Source: Streptomyces cahuitamycinicus (GTDB lineage: Bacteria; Actinomycetota; Actinomycetes; Streptomycetales; Streptomycetaceae). Taken from it: DNA of 54,683 nucleotides. The DNA lies in NCBI RefSeq assembly GCF_002891435.1, contig NZ_POUC01000008.1:1-54683 (forward strand), read 5' to 3'. Positions 25,972 through 35,022 of this stretch are shown in pieces (the first letter of the stretch is position 1; the number at the start of each line of letters is the position of its first letter). The translations under genes and the position numbers were made by a program. The notes beneath the pieces are model-generated. The model was not told the DNA's origin. It did no database searches and saw only the letters and a program-made list of their open reading frames with translations.

Positions 25972-27414
25972 ATGACACAGCAGCTGTGGAGCAGCCAGAG
26001 GCATCAGACCGCAATCGGCCGAGTCGGTCTCTCACTGCCGGCCCGCCGCGCGGTCGGCGACCTCCAGCTGGAACCCGAAACGGGAGTGCTGGACTACGGG
26101 TGTGGGCGTGGCGGCGATGTACGGGCGCTGCAGGACCTCGGTCTCGATGCTGCGGGGTGGGACCCGGTGCACTTTCCGGACGGGCGGCGCGAGCCGGCCG
26201 ACGTGGTCCTTCTCACCTATGTTCTGAACGTCATTGAGAATCCGGCCGAACGACGGGAGACGCTCCTACGGGCATGGGACCTCGCCAAATCGGCGCTCGT
26301 GGTGTCCGCTCGGTTGAGGTGGGAGCGCAACCAGATCAAAGGTATGGAGTACGGCGACGGCATCCTCACGCGGCGCCGCACCTTCCAGCACCTTTACGCC
26401 GCCGGCGAGCTTCGCGACTACGTCGAGGAAGCCACGGGCGTCCGCTGCGTGTCGGCGGCGCCAGGCATCGTCTATGCCTTCAAAGACGATGCGGCCCGCC
26501 TGAGTTACCTGGCCCGCCAGGTCACCCCCGACGGGGGGTGGCTGGCGTCCGAAGACACCGCCTCGGCGATCACTTCGGTCGTCGCTCATCTCGAAGATCG
26601 CGGCAGGATGCCTCAGCTGGAGGAAATGCCGCAGCCCATCATCAGCCTCCTCGGCCACCTGCGCCCCGCTGAACTCAAGCGCCTTGCCGAGCAGGAAGCA
26701 GACCCTGTGAAGGTCGAACGAAGTGCCGAGCGTGGAGCCCTCGACACGCTGCTGTTCCTCGCGCTGGAGCTGTTTCACGGCCGAGGCCCGGTCAGCAGTC
26801 TGCCCCTGCCGGTGCAACTGGACATCCGTGCCTTCTTCCCTTCGTACGCCGAGGCGTGCCAGCGAGCGGATCGGCTGCTGTTCAAGCTGCGCGACGACGC
26901 CTACGTCCGTCGTGCGATGAACGGATCGATCGCCGGCAAATTCACCGCGACCGCCCTGTACGTGCACCGCAGGGCACTCCACCGGATCCCAGCCGTGCTG
27001 CGCCTTTACGAGCAGTGTGCGAGCATCGCTGCCGGCCGCCCTGGCGAGTGGTCCGTGGTCAAGCTCCGCCACCAGGGCCGCGGTGTCAGTTGGCTGGACT
27101 ACCCCGAGTTCGACACGGATCCTCACCCGCGCATCGCAGCGTCGTACGCCGTCGACCTGAAGACCCTCAAGTCCTCCTTCACCTCCTACGCGGACTCCAC
27201 CAACCGCCCTCTACTTCACCGGAAACACGAGTTCCTCGCCGAGGATGATCCCGACGCACCCAAATACCGGCGGCTCACGGACGCCGAGGTACGCGCTGGC
27301 CTCTACGAGAGCCCGCACCTGATCGGCACGGAAGAGGGCTGGGAACGCGAACTCGTACGCTGCGGGCGGGCGTTGCGAGGTCACCGGCTTGTACGGCGCA
27401 CCACAAGCACCTGA
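25972..27414 (+). CDS. DNA phosphorothioation-associated putative methyltransferase
   Basis: From ATG 25972 the product has 480 residues and opens RHQTAIGRVGLSLPARRAV, the typical start of the family named after its link with phosphorothioation loci (TIGR04096 type). The SAM-binding motif is VLDYGCGRGGDV (39-50), followed by PADVVLLTYVLNVIENPAER. The C-terminal two thirds (LDIRAFFPSYAEAC, RVRCVSAAPGIVYAF region and FTATALYVHRRAL) is specific to the family and of unknown function. Its substrate is unknown. Its presence ties this half of the island to the sspABCD operon at 35023-41775. Confidence 0.85.
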   Translation: MTQQLWSSQRHQTAIGRVGLSLPARRAVGDLQLEPETGVLDYGCGRGGDVRALQDLGLDAAGWDPVHFPDGRREPADVVLLTYVLNVIENPAERRETLLRAWDLAKSALVVSARLRWERNQIKGMEYGDGILTRRRTFQHLYAAGELRDYVEEATGVRCVSAAPGIVYAFKDDAARLSYLARQVTPDGGWLASEDTASAITSVVAHLEDRGRMPQLEEMPQPIISLLGHLRPAELKRLAEQEADPVKVERSAERGALDTLLFLALELFHGRGPVSSLPLPVQLDIRAFFPSYAEACQRADRLLFKLRDDAYVRRAMNGSIAGKFTATALYVHRRALHRIPAVLRLYEQCASIAAGRPGEWSVVKLRHQGRGVSWLDYPEFDTDPHPRIAASYAVDLKTLKSSFTSYADSTNRPLLHRKHEFLAEDDPDAPKYRRLTDAEVRAGLYESPHLIGTEEGWERELVRCGRALRGHRLVRRTTST

Positions 27415-27473
27415 GAGTCGCGCCGACTATCGGCACCGGAGCGATTGTCAGTGCCGTGTGTCACGCTCCACCC

Positions 27474-28325
27474 ATGACCACTACCCGGATGGCGGGCTCC
27501 TGCCTGCCCTCGTACCGCACGCTGTCAACCCTCGCGCTGTCCGAGCCCGAGGAGCACGTCCGCGAACTCACCGACTGGGTGGAGCATGCCTCCGCCGTCT
27601 CCAGTGTTCCCGGGGCGCAGAACAGCTGGGACACGGCCTACAAGTGGCTGCGCCTCGCGCAGGGCCTGCGCACGGTGACGTTCGACATGTCGTACGACGA
27701 CGGCGGCATGTGCTCGGCCGGCCTCGACTTCGACGCCGTCTGGACCGAGATGATGGAGGAGTGGCAGCAGCACCAAGTCCGTCTCGGCTACCTGCGCGCA
27801 GCACTTGAAGGATTCGTCCGGCTGCTGCACCCGGGCACCACGGAGTCTGGACTGGCCGTCGAGGCAGCAGAACAGCGGCTGCACCACCATGGCGACGCAT
27901 GGCTGGTGCACGCACGCGCGGTCGCCGACCATCTGCGGGCGCATGCCCCGGACGGAGTGCCGGGTGCCGGCACGCCGGTGGCGGCAGCGGTGACCCAGGC
28001 GATTGCCCTGCACGAGATGGCCGTCCGGGGCCGTGCCGCCATCCCCGAGCCGGAAAGCGACGCGGACGGGAAGGTCTTTCCCACCGGGCACGGCGAGGTC
28101 TGCGCGGTCAAGGAAGCCTCCACGGTGCTGCTGCTGGGAATCCAGCTGCTTATGGCGGCGGCGGTGCAGGAGGACCGCGTCGCCGTCTTCGACGACAAGT
28201 ACCTTCTCGACGGCATGTGGATTCCCGACGCCTCGGGCGGCAGCCGGTGGGTGGATGAAGAGATGCCCTACGGCGAGTACCTCGCCGTTCTCCACCTTCA
28301 GCCCGGCGAGCCGCCCGAGCTCTGA
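27474..28325 (+). CDS. Hypothetical protein in defence island
   Basis: About 283 residues, mostly helical by composition, rich in His, Trp and acidic residues (WVEHASAVSSVPGAQNSWDT, YDDGGMCSAGLDFDAVW). No catalytic motif, signal or membrane segment is recognised. Codon use is typical of the host. It follows the methyltransferase in the same direction and is separated from the converging gene by a strong terminator. ATG 27474 is the preferred start; an in-frame codon at 27456 is possible. Confidence 0.6.
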   Translation: MTTTRMAGSCLPSYRTLSTLALSEPEEHVRELTDWVEHASAVSSVPGAQNSWDTAYKWLRLAQGLRTVTFDMSYDDGGMCSAGLDFDAVWTEMMEEWQQHQVRLGYLRAALEGFVRLLHPGTTESGLAVEAAEQRLHHHGDAWLVHARAVADHLRAHAPDGVPGAGTPVAAAVTQAIALHEMAVRGRAAIPEPESDADGKVFPTGHGEVCAVKEASTVLLLGIQLLMAAAVQEDRVAVFDDKYLLDGMWIPDASGGSRWVDEEMPYGEYLAVLHLQPGEPPEL

Positions 28326-28376
28326 TTCCGCCACGTGCAGTGCCCCGCGCCGATCACGTCGGCAGCCCAGGGGTAA

Positions 28377-28420
28377 ACGACGGGTGGGCCCGGAGCCATG
28401 GCTTCGGGCCCACCCGTCGT
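28377..28420. terminator. Long bidirectional terminator hairpin
   Basis: ACGACGGGTGGGCCCG (28377-28392) pairs with CGGGCCCACCCGTCGT (28405-28420). The loop can itself pair (AGCC/GGCT), giving more than 20 base pairs. It lies exactly between two converging genes. Confidence 0.85.
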
Positions 28421-28437
28421 GGCCTGCTCGACACATA

Positions 28438-29331
28438 TCAGGTCATGCACCAGCCGGAGTCGCATGCACCTTCATCCTCATCGGCGTCGCCTTCCATTGA
28501 GCTCTCGTCGGGGATGGCTTGTGTGAGCGGGATCCCGTACCTCGTGAGATACACGGCATCCCGCCCGAGTGCGGCCCGCCGTCGGTTGATTGTCTCCTCC
28601 AGCCGGACCGACTGAGCGAACAACTCCGGCTCGTGCCGACGCTGGTGGCGCCAGGCGCCGACGGTGCGGAAGGGGCAGAAGAAGCAGGAGCTCTTGGGCG
28701 GTACCGGCAGGCCGGCCTCGGCGATGATGCGCTCGCAGTCGTCCCGGCGCAGCCCGAGATCGAGGAGAGGGTATTCGATGACCTCGTGGGCTTCCCGCCG
28801 CCGGCGGTTGGCGCGATGGATTTCGTCGACCGAAATGCCGATGCCGACCGCCGCCGGCTCCTCTGCGGTGGCGCCATGCTCCCGAAGCCACCGCCCGACC
28901 ACCTTGATCTTGAAGTCGGCAGTGCAGTTGCGGCGGCCAGGAGCACCGTTGGCCATGCGGACCGGAATGGGGATCGACCGGGTGTCCGGCCGGTTCAGCC
29001 GCTGCATGAGCGTTTCGCTGGCCCCGTCGCGTCGCCGGCGCTTGAGCTCGTGGATGTCCAGTCCCGCACGCATGGCGTACGGGATGGCGATCTCACGGAC
29101 GTACGCGAGGGTTGCTGGATGCTCGCTGTCGTCCCCGACGTTGGCGAACAGGAAGGTGCGGAAGTCGATCTCTCCGCGAGCGGCCAGCACGAGCAGGGCC
29201 GTGCTCTGAACTCCGCCTCCGTAGGAAATGACCTTCATGGGAGGGCGGTTGGGCTCGCTGGATGCGGCTTGGGGGAGGAGGTCTGTGGGATCGACGTGAT
29301 GGTCTCCGGGGGTGCGCTGCAAGATCGACAT
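28438..29331 (-). CDS. PAPS-reductase-like PP-loop protein
   Basis: A 297-residue protein of the adenine-nucleotide alpha-hydrolase (PAPS reductase) fold. The PP-loop is SYGGGVQSTALLVLAARG (about residues 35-52). A FANVGDDSEHPATLAYVRE segment follows, then RRNCTADFKIKVVGRWLREH and SSCFFCPFRT with a CxxC pair. Similar proteins occur in phages, plasmids and Streptomyces islands. It is not SspD (found at 40942). It could serve a second sulfur-handling step or be unrelated cargo. The C-terminus is acidic with late cysteines (DEGACDSGWCM). Met32 (MKVISYGG) is an alternative start. Confidence 0.75.
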   Translation of the reverse strand: MSILQRTPGDHHVDPTDLLPQAASSEPNRPPMKVISYGGGVQSTALLVLAARGEIDFRTFLFANVGDDSEHPATLAYVREIAIPYAMRAGLDIHELKRRRRDGASETLMQRLNRPDTRSIPIPVRMANGAPGRRNCTADFKIKVVGRWLREHGATAEEPAAVGIGISVDEIHRANRRRREAHEVIEYPLLDLGLRRDDCERIIAEAGLPVPPKSSCFFCPFRTVGAWRHQRRHEPELFAQSVRLEETINRRRAALGRDAVYLTRYGIPLTQAIPDESSMEGDADEDEGACDSGWCMT

Positions 29332-29444
29332 ATGAGAGACAGTATGTATGGGATTTGATCAAAGCAAGTGTTTCTCTCACTGCTGTTGGCGAATATAGAG
29401 GTCAACGGGGGAGTGGTTCGGCACGGGCCGGATGTGGTGATGGG

Positions 29445-30092
29445 CTACGGCCGGGGCTTGATGGTGACGGAATATCCCTGGGCCAGGACGGACGCCAGAA
29501 ACTCCGCTGCGGCGCCGTGGTCAGCGCTGGTGAACGTCTGTGCGGCAGGCGGTGGCTGTCGAGGCGGGCTTGCCTCGGGGGTGCTCCGCCTTCGGCCACG
29601 GGGCTTCTGAGGAGCGCGCTGTCCTGCACGGAGCGCGGCGACTTCGGAGGCCACGATGGTTCGCTGCCGCTGTCGCGCGTCGTCCAGGATCGTTTCAAGG
29701 AGCCAGAGCGGCGAGCCGGAGACGAGCAGGTCGGCCTCGGCGATCCGCTGCCGGTTCCGCCACCGAGAGATGGTCTGCGCGTTCTGGCCGAGCACGCGTG
29801 CTGCCTCCTGGATACCGACGACGACCGGGAGGTTCTCCCTGTCCTCTGGGTCGTAGCCGAGAGGGATACCAGCCTTGTAGGTCGCTAGCCGTGCTCGGTC
29901 GGCTTTGCGGTCGCCTTCGCCGTCGAGTCGCATGGCTGTGCTCAGCAGCCAGTAGGGGTTGCCCGATGCGATCAGATCGGGCTCGTCGAGCGTGCCCGCT
30001 GTCCGCCATCGTTGGGATGTCTGTCGCTCCACGTGGAAGAGGAAGGCAATCTCGGCGTGCCCGAGGAGGAACGGGACGCGTACCTCTGCCAT
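29445..30092 (-). CDS. DNA-binding protein with two repeated HTH units
   Basis: From ATG 30092 the protein has 215 residues. It holds two copies of a ~50-residue unit: LGHAEIAFLFHVERQTSQRW...ASGNPYWLLSTAM (about 10-55) and VGIQEAARVLGQNAQTISRW...VSGSPLWLLETIL (about 85-130). Each pairs a helix-turn-helix ending in RW with an SGxPxWLL tail. The C-terminal third is Pro/Ala/Arg-rich linker plus a short EFLASVLAQGYSVTI segment. It probably binds DNA directly, perhaps as regulator of the adjacent operon. Not a family that I can name. Confidence 0.65.
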   Translation of the reverse strand: MAEVRVPFLLGHAEIAFLFHVERQTSQRWRTAGTLDEPDLIASGNPYWLLSTAMRLDGEGDRKADRARLATYKAGIPLGYDPEDRENLPVVVGIQEAARVLGQNAQTISRWRNRQRIAEADLLVSGSPLWLLETILDDARQRQRTIVASEVAALRAGQRAPQKPRGRRRSTPEASPPRQPPPAAQTFTSADHGAAAEFLASVLAQGYSVTIKPRP

Positions 30093-30166
30093 GAGACGGC
30101 CTTCCCCATCACCCTGTGCTCGTGTTCGTCGGCAGTGTGCTGGCAGGCCACGCCGTGGCTGTGATC

Positions 30167-31063
30167 TTAGGCGTGCTCTACGCCCGGTCGCAGCTCCCAC
30201 GAGCCCACTTCGGTGTAGTACCGGCCGAAGTGCTGGAGCCAGGCCGCGAGCGTCTCCGTTGTTCTGCGCGCCTGCTCCTCAGTGTCTCCTGTCCGCTCGG
30301 CGATGGCCCGCTGCAGCTCGACGTTGCTGAGACGCTGTTCTGCGGTCAGCTGACCGAGTTCCGGAATCGCATGCAGGCGGGCCTCGACCTCAGCGTTGAA
30401 GGCGTCCTCCGAGAGGCCGGCGGGAACATCGAGCATGGCCAGGTCCCGCACGATGCCGGCCTCGACCAGCGAGGTGAACCGCTGCCGCCCGCTGTAGAGG
30501 GCGTAGACGTTCTCCGGTCTCCTTGTCTCCGGGAACCAGTACGGCGCTGCTTCGTCCTCGGACGGCGGAGTGACGCGCTCGCTTCTCAGGAGTTCAGCCT
30601 GCTCCCGTACGAGGGCTGCCGTGTGGCGTGTGGCTATGGTCGAGCGGGCGTTGATCTGGCCGAGGACCCGCTGTACTTCGGGGTGGTCGATCGGCACCTC
30701 CAACAAGAGTTCCACGTTGGCGTTCGGTACGCGTCCAGTGGCTTTGCCGGTCAGGTTGGCCGAGCCGACCAGACAGCGGCCGTCGGCACGGTAGAGCTTG
30801 GCGTGGAGGGACGGACACAAGGCAATGGAAATGCGTTCGTCACTCTGGGCAGCTTCGATGATCTCCGGGTCGGAAACCCCGGCGGCTACCTCCGCCGGGG
30901 TCCAGCGCGTGACACACGTGATCTTCTGGACGGAGGAGGGCACCGCGGCGATGGTCTCCTCGAAGATCGCCTTCTTGATGAAGGGGGCGATGATGACCAC
31001 CTCCTCGGCGGCGTCCTCCATCATGTCCGCGATCTGCTGCCAGACATGGTCCGGCTGCGTCAC
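30167..31063 (-). CDS. sspH-like: Phospholipase-D-family nuclease protein
   Basis: A 298-residue protein with one PLD active-site motif: LHAKLYRADGRCLVGSANLT, with His87, Lys89 and Ser101/Asn103 of HxK(x)4D-type nucleases. PLD nucleases usually dimerise to build one site. The N-terminal part (EEVVIIAPFIKKAIFEETI) is the first strand of the fold. The GTG start overlaps the TGA of the upstream gene (GTGA), so the two are translationally coupled. It is the last gene of a helicase-ATPase-PLD operon divergent from sspABCD and is the likely DNA-cutting component. The symbol marks a proposed analogy only. Confidence 0.75.
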   Translation of the reverse strand: MTQPDHVWQQIADMMEDAAEEVVIIAPFIKKAIFEETIAAVPSSVQKITCVTRWTPAEVAAGVSDPEIIEAAQSDERISIALCPSLHAKLYRADGRCLVGSANLTGKATGRVPNANVELLLEVPIDHPEVQRVLGQINARSTIATRHTAALVREQAELLRSERVTPPSEDEAAPYWFPETRRPENVYALYSGRQRFTSLVEAGIVRDLAMLDVPAGLSEDAFNAEVEARLHAIPELGQLTAEQRLSNVELQRAIAERTGDTEEQARRTTETLAAWLQHFGRYYTEVGSWELRPGVEHA

Positions 31064-32940
31064 TCCTCTTCGCTCCCGTCCTCGATGAAGTCACGGGCGT
31101 ACCGACCCCAGTCGCTTCGGGCATCCGCGATGACCCGGCGCGCCTTCTTGCTGGGGATCTCGTCCTCCATCCGCGCCCAGGAGAAGATGAGCAGCTTGAA
31201 GGTCTCGGTCGCACGGGCAAGCCGCTGGCGGAGCTCTGCTTCGTTCGCGTCCTCGGGCACGTCCTCAAGAACGGCCATCAGCTTGCTGTGCAGGGGGTGT
31301 TCCGTATTGAAGGACACCTGGAGCATGCCGGCGAGCAGGTCGATATTGAAGAAGGCGGATGAGTCCTGGGGACTGGAGATCCAGCGGACGCGCCAGTCGT
31401 TCTCCATGGCCTCGTCCACCAGGGTCTGGGCGGTGTCCTCGTCGACGTGGTGTCGCTCGGTCAGCGCGGTCAGCTGCTCCTGGCGCTTGTCGGCTTCCGT
31501 CGCCTCCTCGGCGAGGAGGTCGGTCGTACCCGTGTGCCCGTCCTCCTGCCGGCGCTTGACGGCGTCCGTGGCCTTGGAGGTGACGTTCTCGTCGTACCGC
31601 TTCTTGCCCTTCCGGCCGCCCAACGTCTGCTGCCTCAACTTCAGGCGCATCTTGCTCAGGAGGCCCTTGAGGTACTGGGCAAGATCGATCAGCGGCAGTC
31701 GGGCGTCGCCGAGTTCCCGTAGACGATCCTTGAACTCCTTGGGGGTTTCGTCGGGGTCCTGCTCAGCCGACCAGTCGAAGTCGGCGAGTGACGAGAACAC
31801 GACGGCGGTCTGCTTGTTGTTGGTGACGCCGAACACCTCGTCGAGCTCGGGCGGGAAGTCCACCTCGATGCCCCACCACCGCTCCACGGGGTTGTAGCCG
31901 ATGGCCCATGAGGTATCGAGGTCGAGTTCGCGGCCTTTGCGGACCAGGGAGACGCCGATGTTCCGACGGGCGTGCTGTCCCCACGTCTGGGCACCAGCGT
32001 CCCGGTTCGGGTTGGCCGTGTCGGGCCACGGATGGCCGGAGACATCGGAACGGCGGGCTTCAGGCCGGGCGATGGATGCGCGCACCGTTACGGTGTGCTG
32101 TGTGCCATCGACCGTGACGGGATAGCGGTAGACCCCGGGCTCCGCCTCGTTGCCCATGTGGAAGGGCTCGAACATGGGAGTGCTGTTGAACGGCGCCGGC
32201 GTTCCCGTCTTCGCCATGAGGTACAGAGGGTCGTTGGGTTCGGCGTAGTAAGCGCCGTTGTCCCCTTCGAGGACCTTCCCGTCGCGAACGGGCGCCATCT
32301 TGATGTCCACGGAGCCGTCGTTCAGGTAGTGCCGGTACACGCGGCCGATCAATTCGGCGGTGTTGCGCAGGGTGGCGCCGGCACTGTGCCATTTGACGCG
32401 GTCCAGGTTCGTCCAGACGACGAGGGTGCCGCTGGTGCCCAGGGGCACCTCGCTCAGGTCGTCCCAATACTCCGGCACACGGCGAGGTACGGGGTCGGGA
32501 ACCTCGTCCTGGCCCTTGGTGATCTCGTCCAGGTCAAGGTAGGTGTACAGAGCGTTCGCAGCGCCGTTCTTCCACGACCAGACTTCGACCTTGGTGCACT
32601 GGGACATGCTGGAGTTGGGCAGGCCCATGCCGAAGCGGCCGATTCGGCTGCGGTCGTCGCCGAGACCGTCGCCGTACTTCAGAGCGCGCCGCAGGAGTTC
32701 GCTGTCCATGCCCTTGCCGTTGTCGAGGACGGCGATCTTGTCCACCCGGTACCTGGTCCGGGCGGCACCCTCGATAGGACTCTCGCAGGCGAAGACCTGC
32801 ACCAGCGTGGCTTCCGCGTCGATGCTGTTGTCGATCAGCTCGGCGAGCGCGTAGGCGGTGTTCTTGTAGCCGCTGTCGCGCATGGCCTTGACGGTCAGCG
32901 AAGGGCTGACGATCCGGTAGTTGTTTCCTTCGCCGCTCAC
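31060..32940 (-). CDS. sspG-like: GHKL-ATPase (MORC/Hsp90-like) defence protein
   Basis: A 626-residue protein with an N-terminal GHKL ATPase fold. The N-box is Glu34/Asn38 in ALAELIDNSIDA; the G1 box is Asp73 in VLDNGKGMDS, followed by YGDGLGDDRSRIGRFGMGLP. The rest is a long family-specific domain (KFFDRLRELG-like helices, KLRQQTLGGRKGKKRY) that I cannot name. It starts with a GTGA overlap on the helicase stop; ATG 32952 is an alternative start with a fair ribosome binding site. GHKL ATPases of this sort act as DNA clamps in several phage-defence systems. Confidence 0.8.
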   Translation of the reverse strand: MSGEGNNYRIVSPSLTVKAMRDSGYKNTAYALAELIDNSIDAEATLVQVFACESPIEGAARTRYRVDKIAVLDNGKGMDSELLRRALKYGDGLGDDRSRIGRFGMGLPNSSMSQCTKVEVWSWKNGAANALYTYLDLDEITKGQDEVPDPVPRRVPEYWDDLSEVPLGTSGTLVVWTNLDRVKWHSAGATLRNTAELIGRVYRHYLNDGSVDIKMAPVRDGKVLEGDNGAYYAEPNDPLYLMAKTGTPAPFNSTPMFEPFHMGNEAEPGVYRYPVTVDGTQHTVTVRASIARPEARRSDVSGHPWPDTANPNRDAGAQTWGQHARRNIGVSLVRKGRELDLDTSWAIGYNPVERWWGIEVDFPPELDEVFGVTNNKQTAVVFSSLADFDWSAEQDPDETPKEFKDRLRELGDARLPLIDLAQYLKGLLSKMRLKLRQQTLGGRKGKKRYDENVTSKATDAVKRRQEDGHTGTTDLLAEEATEADKRQEQLTALTERHHVDEDTAQTLVDEAMENDWRVRWISSPQDSSAFFNIDLLAGMLQVSFNTEHPLHSKLMAVLEDVPEDANEAELRQRLARATETFKLLIFSWARMEDEIPSKKARRVIADARSDWGRYARDFIEDGSEEE

Positions 32941-34562
32941 GCTGTCTCCCATACGTCTTCCCAGTTGGTGAATGCTTCGGCGACGTCGCCGAACCCGGGG
33001 AGCTCCGGGTCGACGACGGTGACGATCTCGCAGGTTTCGGTTCCGCCGGCCTTGGGGCCGCGGATGACCCGGCCGACCATCTGGCTGTAGAGCACCAGGG
33101 ACTTGGTCGGCCGGGCGATGACGGCGGCGCTGGCCGCGGGCGCGTCGAAGCCTGTAGTCAGGACTCCGAAGTTGCACAGGATCATCGGGCGCCGCGCCGC
33201 GCTCTTGAAACGACGGATAGCGTCGCTTCGGTGCCGCGGCGAGGACTCGCCGGTCACGAATACCGCGTCGAGGCCGGCCGCGGACAGCACGGACGCGATG
33301 AGTCGGCAGTGCTGCACCGATGCCGCGAACACGAGGATGCGCCGGTGCTGCTTTTGGAGCAGCTCCATGATCGTCTGGACAACCTTGAGGTTCCACTGCT
33401 CGTCCTTCGCGAGCTCGGCGATGATGTTGTCCGGGATCTCGAACGCTCGCGCCAGGTTCTGCTGATCCCGGGCCGACAGATGCATGCCGGCTTCCGCGGC
33501 CACCGTGCGCATGATCGGTTTGGCCAGGTAGCCCTGGTCGATGAGGGCTGTCACGGGATTCGTGTAGCCCTCGATCTCCAGCATGACCTTCTGGCGGGAG
33601 AAGAAGTCGGCGAGTTCCTCGTCCTTGGCGATGTCCGCCCACGTGCGGCCCGGGGTCGCGGTGAGGCCCAGCAGGCTGGAGTCGTGACGTACGGTCAGGT
33701 CGTCCACCACGCCCTGAAACGTGGGGGCGATGATCTGATGTGCCTCGTCGAACACGGTCAGAGTGCTGCGGGCGGCCAGGGTACGCAGGAACTGTGGGTC
33801 GGATTTGGCGGTTGAGACGGCCTTCTCCAGCCCGAGGACGACCAGTCCGTCGGTCACGTCCGCGAGGTCCGGGGAAGCGCTGCCCCACACGCGGAGGACC
33901 GGCAGGGGGCGGTCGCCGACCTTGCTCCAGGCGCGCTCGAACTCGGCCGCGGCCTGCTCCAGCAGTTCCTGCCCGTGGGCCAGCCACACCACCAGGGCGG
34001 GCCCGTGCTGCCGCAGGTGGTCGCAGATCATGCTCATGCCGGTCCGCGTCTTGCCCACGCCCGTGGGCAGATGGAGCACGGCCCGGCGGGGGCCGTCGTA
34101 CAGCAGCTCCTTGACCCGGCGCGCCGCGCGGAGCTGATGGGGGAACAGAGCGTAGTCGGGTGCTGTCTCCCGCTTGAAGGGCGGCAGTTGAGGCTGTGCG
34201 CGCTCGACGGTGAAGCCGAAGAATTCCAGAAGCTCCCTGCGCTCGTCAGGAGTCCACTTCAGCGTCTGCAGGTACTCCAGCGGTTGCTCGTCACCCAGCG
34301 ACCCGAGCCGTTGCGCCAGTTCCGCCTGCTTGGGCCCGGGAATGAGGCCGAGCAGTACGGCGCGCTCGTCCTCGTCCGCGACCAGGAGCTCGGCGTCGAT
34401 CGCGATCGCAGCGACGGCTCGCAACCGCTCATCACCCGCCGTGCCTCCTTCGACGAGGTCGAGGAGGCCGCACAGCTCCTTGCCGAGGTGCCGGCGGATG
34501 TAGTCCATGGGGGCGTTTGCCAGGACTGCCTCGAAGGGCATTCCCGGTGACCACGTCGTCAC
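32937..34562 (-). CDS. sspF-like: SF2 DEAH-box helicase of the defence operon
   Basis: A 541-residue superfamily 2 helicase. Walker A is HLPTGVGKTRTG (Lys171), the DEAH box 272-275 (VFDEAHQ), motif III TATPGR (301-306) and motif VI QMVGRVIRG near residue 497. About 135 residues precede the helicase core without recognised domain. First gene of a three-gene coupled operon (helicase, GHKL ATPase, PLD) that diverges from sspA. I recall a three-gene SspFGH module partnering SspABCD in the literature, but cannot confirm orthology. Confidence 0.85.
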   Translation of the reverse strand: MTTWSPGMPFEAVLANAPMDYIRRHLGKELCGLLDLVEGGTAGDERLRAVAAIAIDAELLVADEDERAVLLGLIPGPKQAELAQRLGSLGDEQPLEYLQTLKWTPDERRELLEFFGFTVERAQPQLPPFKRETAPDYALFPHQLRAARRVKELLYDGPRRAVLHLPTGVGKTRTGMSMICDHLRQHGPALVVWLAHGQELLEQAAAEFERAWSKVGDRPLPVLRVWGSASPDLADVTDGLVVLGLEKAVSTAKSDPQFLRTLAARSTLTVFDEAHQIIAPTFQGVVDDLTVRHDSSLLGLTATPGRTWADIAKDEELADFFSRQKVMLEIEGYTNPVTALIDQGYLAKPIMRTVAAEAGMHLSARDQQNLARAFEIPDNIIAELAKDEQWNLKVVQTIMELLQKQHRRILVFAASVQHCRLIASVLSAAGLDAVFVTGESSPRHRSDAIRRFKSAARRPMILCNFGVLTTGFDAPAASAAVIARPTKSLVLYSQMVGRVIRGPKAGGTETCEIVTVVDPELPGFGDVAEAFTNWEDVWETA

Positions 34563-35022
34563 AGCCTCACCTGACCGATGCGGCTGACGGAAAGCCGTGA
34601 GCCGCTCGCACAGGACCGACCATCATCGTGAAGTTCCTCCCCCAGCTCGACGCACACCAAGCAGCGCTTCAACGTGCAGATACTGCGGCGTTGCAGCGTG
34701 CGGACCACCCTAAACGGGACCACTGACAACAGGAGCACCATCAGACTAAAAGCCCAGCCAGGGGCGGCAATTGGCCACGTAGCTGCCCGACTTCCCGGCC
34801 ACGAAAACGGGTTTTGCAGCATGCGGCTTGCGCGTGAGGCGCGCAATATAGAACATTCATTCGGTAAATGGCTTGCGACACCACGCGTTCGAGTGATTCA
34901 AAGAGTGGATCTAGGCTCGCGGCTAGGATCACGGCGAGCTACTGGTGGAACCCCGGATGCGGGGCGAGGTTTCCACCAGCAGTACATTGGTGTGTGACAC
35001 GAGCGAGGTGGGGTGGCAGACG
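34563..35022. promoter_or_regulatory. Divergent promoter region between helicase operon and sspABCD
   Basis: 460 bases of clearly lower GC (AATATAGAACATTCATTCGG near 34850). It must hold the promoters for both coupled operons. No gene is seen. A hairpin in the sspA leader is listed separately. I cannot identify -35/-10 boxes with confidence. Confidence 0.55.
34942..34979 (+). promoter_or_regulatory. Stem-loop in the sspA leader
   Basis: CTGGTGGAA (34942-34950) pairs with TTCCACCAG (34971-34979), enclosing a second stem CCCCG/CGGGG (34951-34955 and 34960-34964). It ends 43 bases before the sspA start codon. It may be an mRNA control element or a protein-binding palindrome. Confidence 0.4.

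Noticed and set aside
28438-29331. A second sspD or dndC
   Set aside because: The PP-loop is of a different PAPS-reductase-like branch (GGGVQSTAL, not GGKDSSA) and it is not coupled to the sspABCD operon.
30116-31897. 593-codon plus-strand frame
   Set aside because: Antisense to the PLD and GHKL genes; serine/arginine-rich with no motif.
31972-33090. 372-codon plus-strand frame
   Set aside because: Mirror of the GHKL ATPase and the helicase end; no family similarity.
32953-33987. Upstream extension of the GHKL-ATPase frame
   Set aside because: It overlaps the helicase gene and reads as Arg/Gly/Pro-rich shadow sequence; the overlap start at 32940 or 32952 fits the coupled operon.
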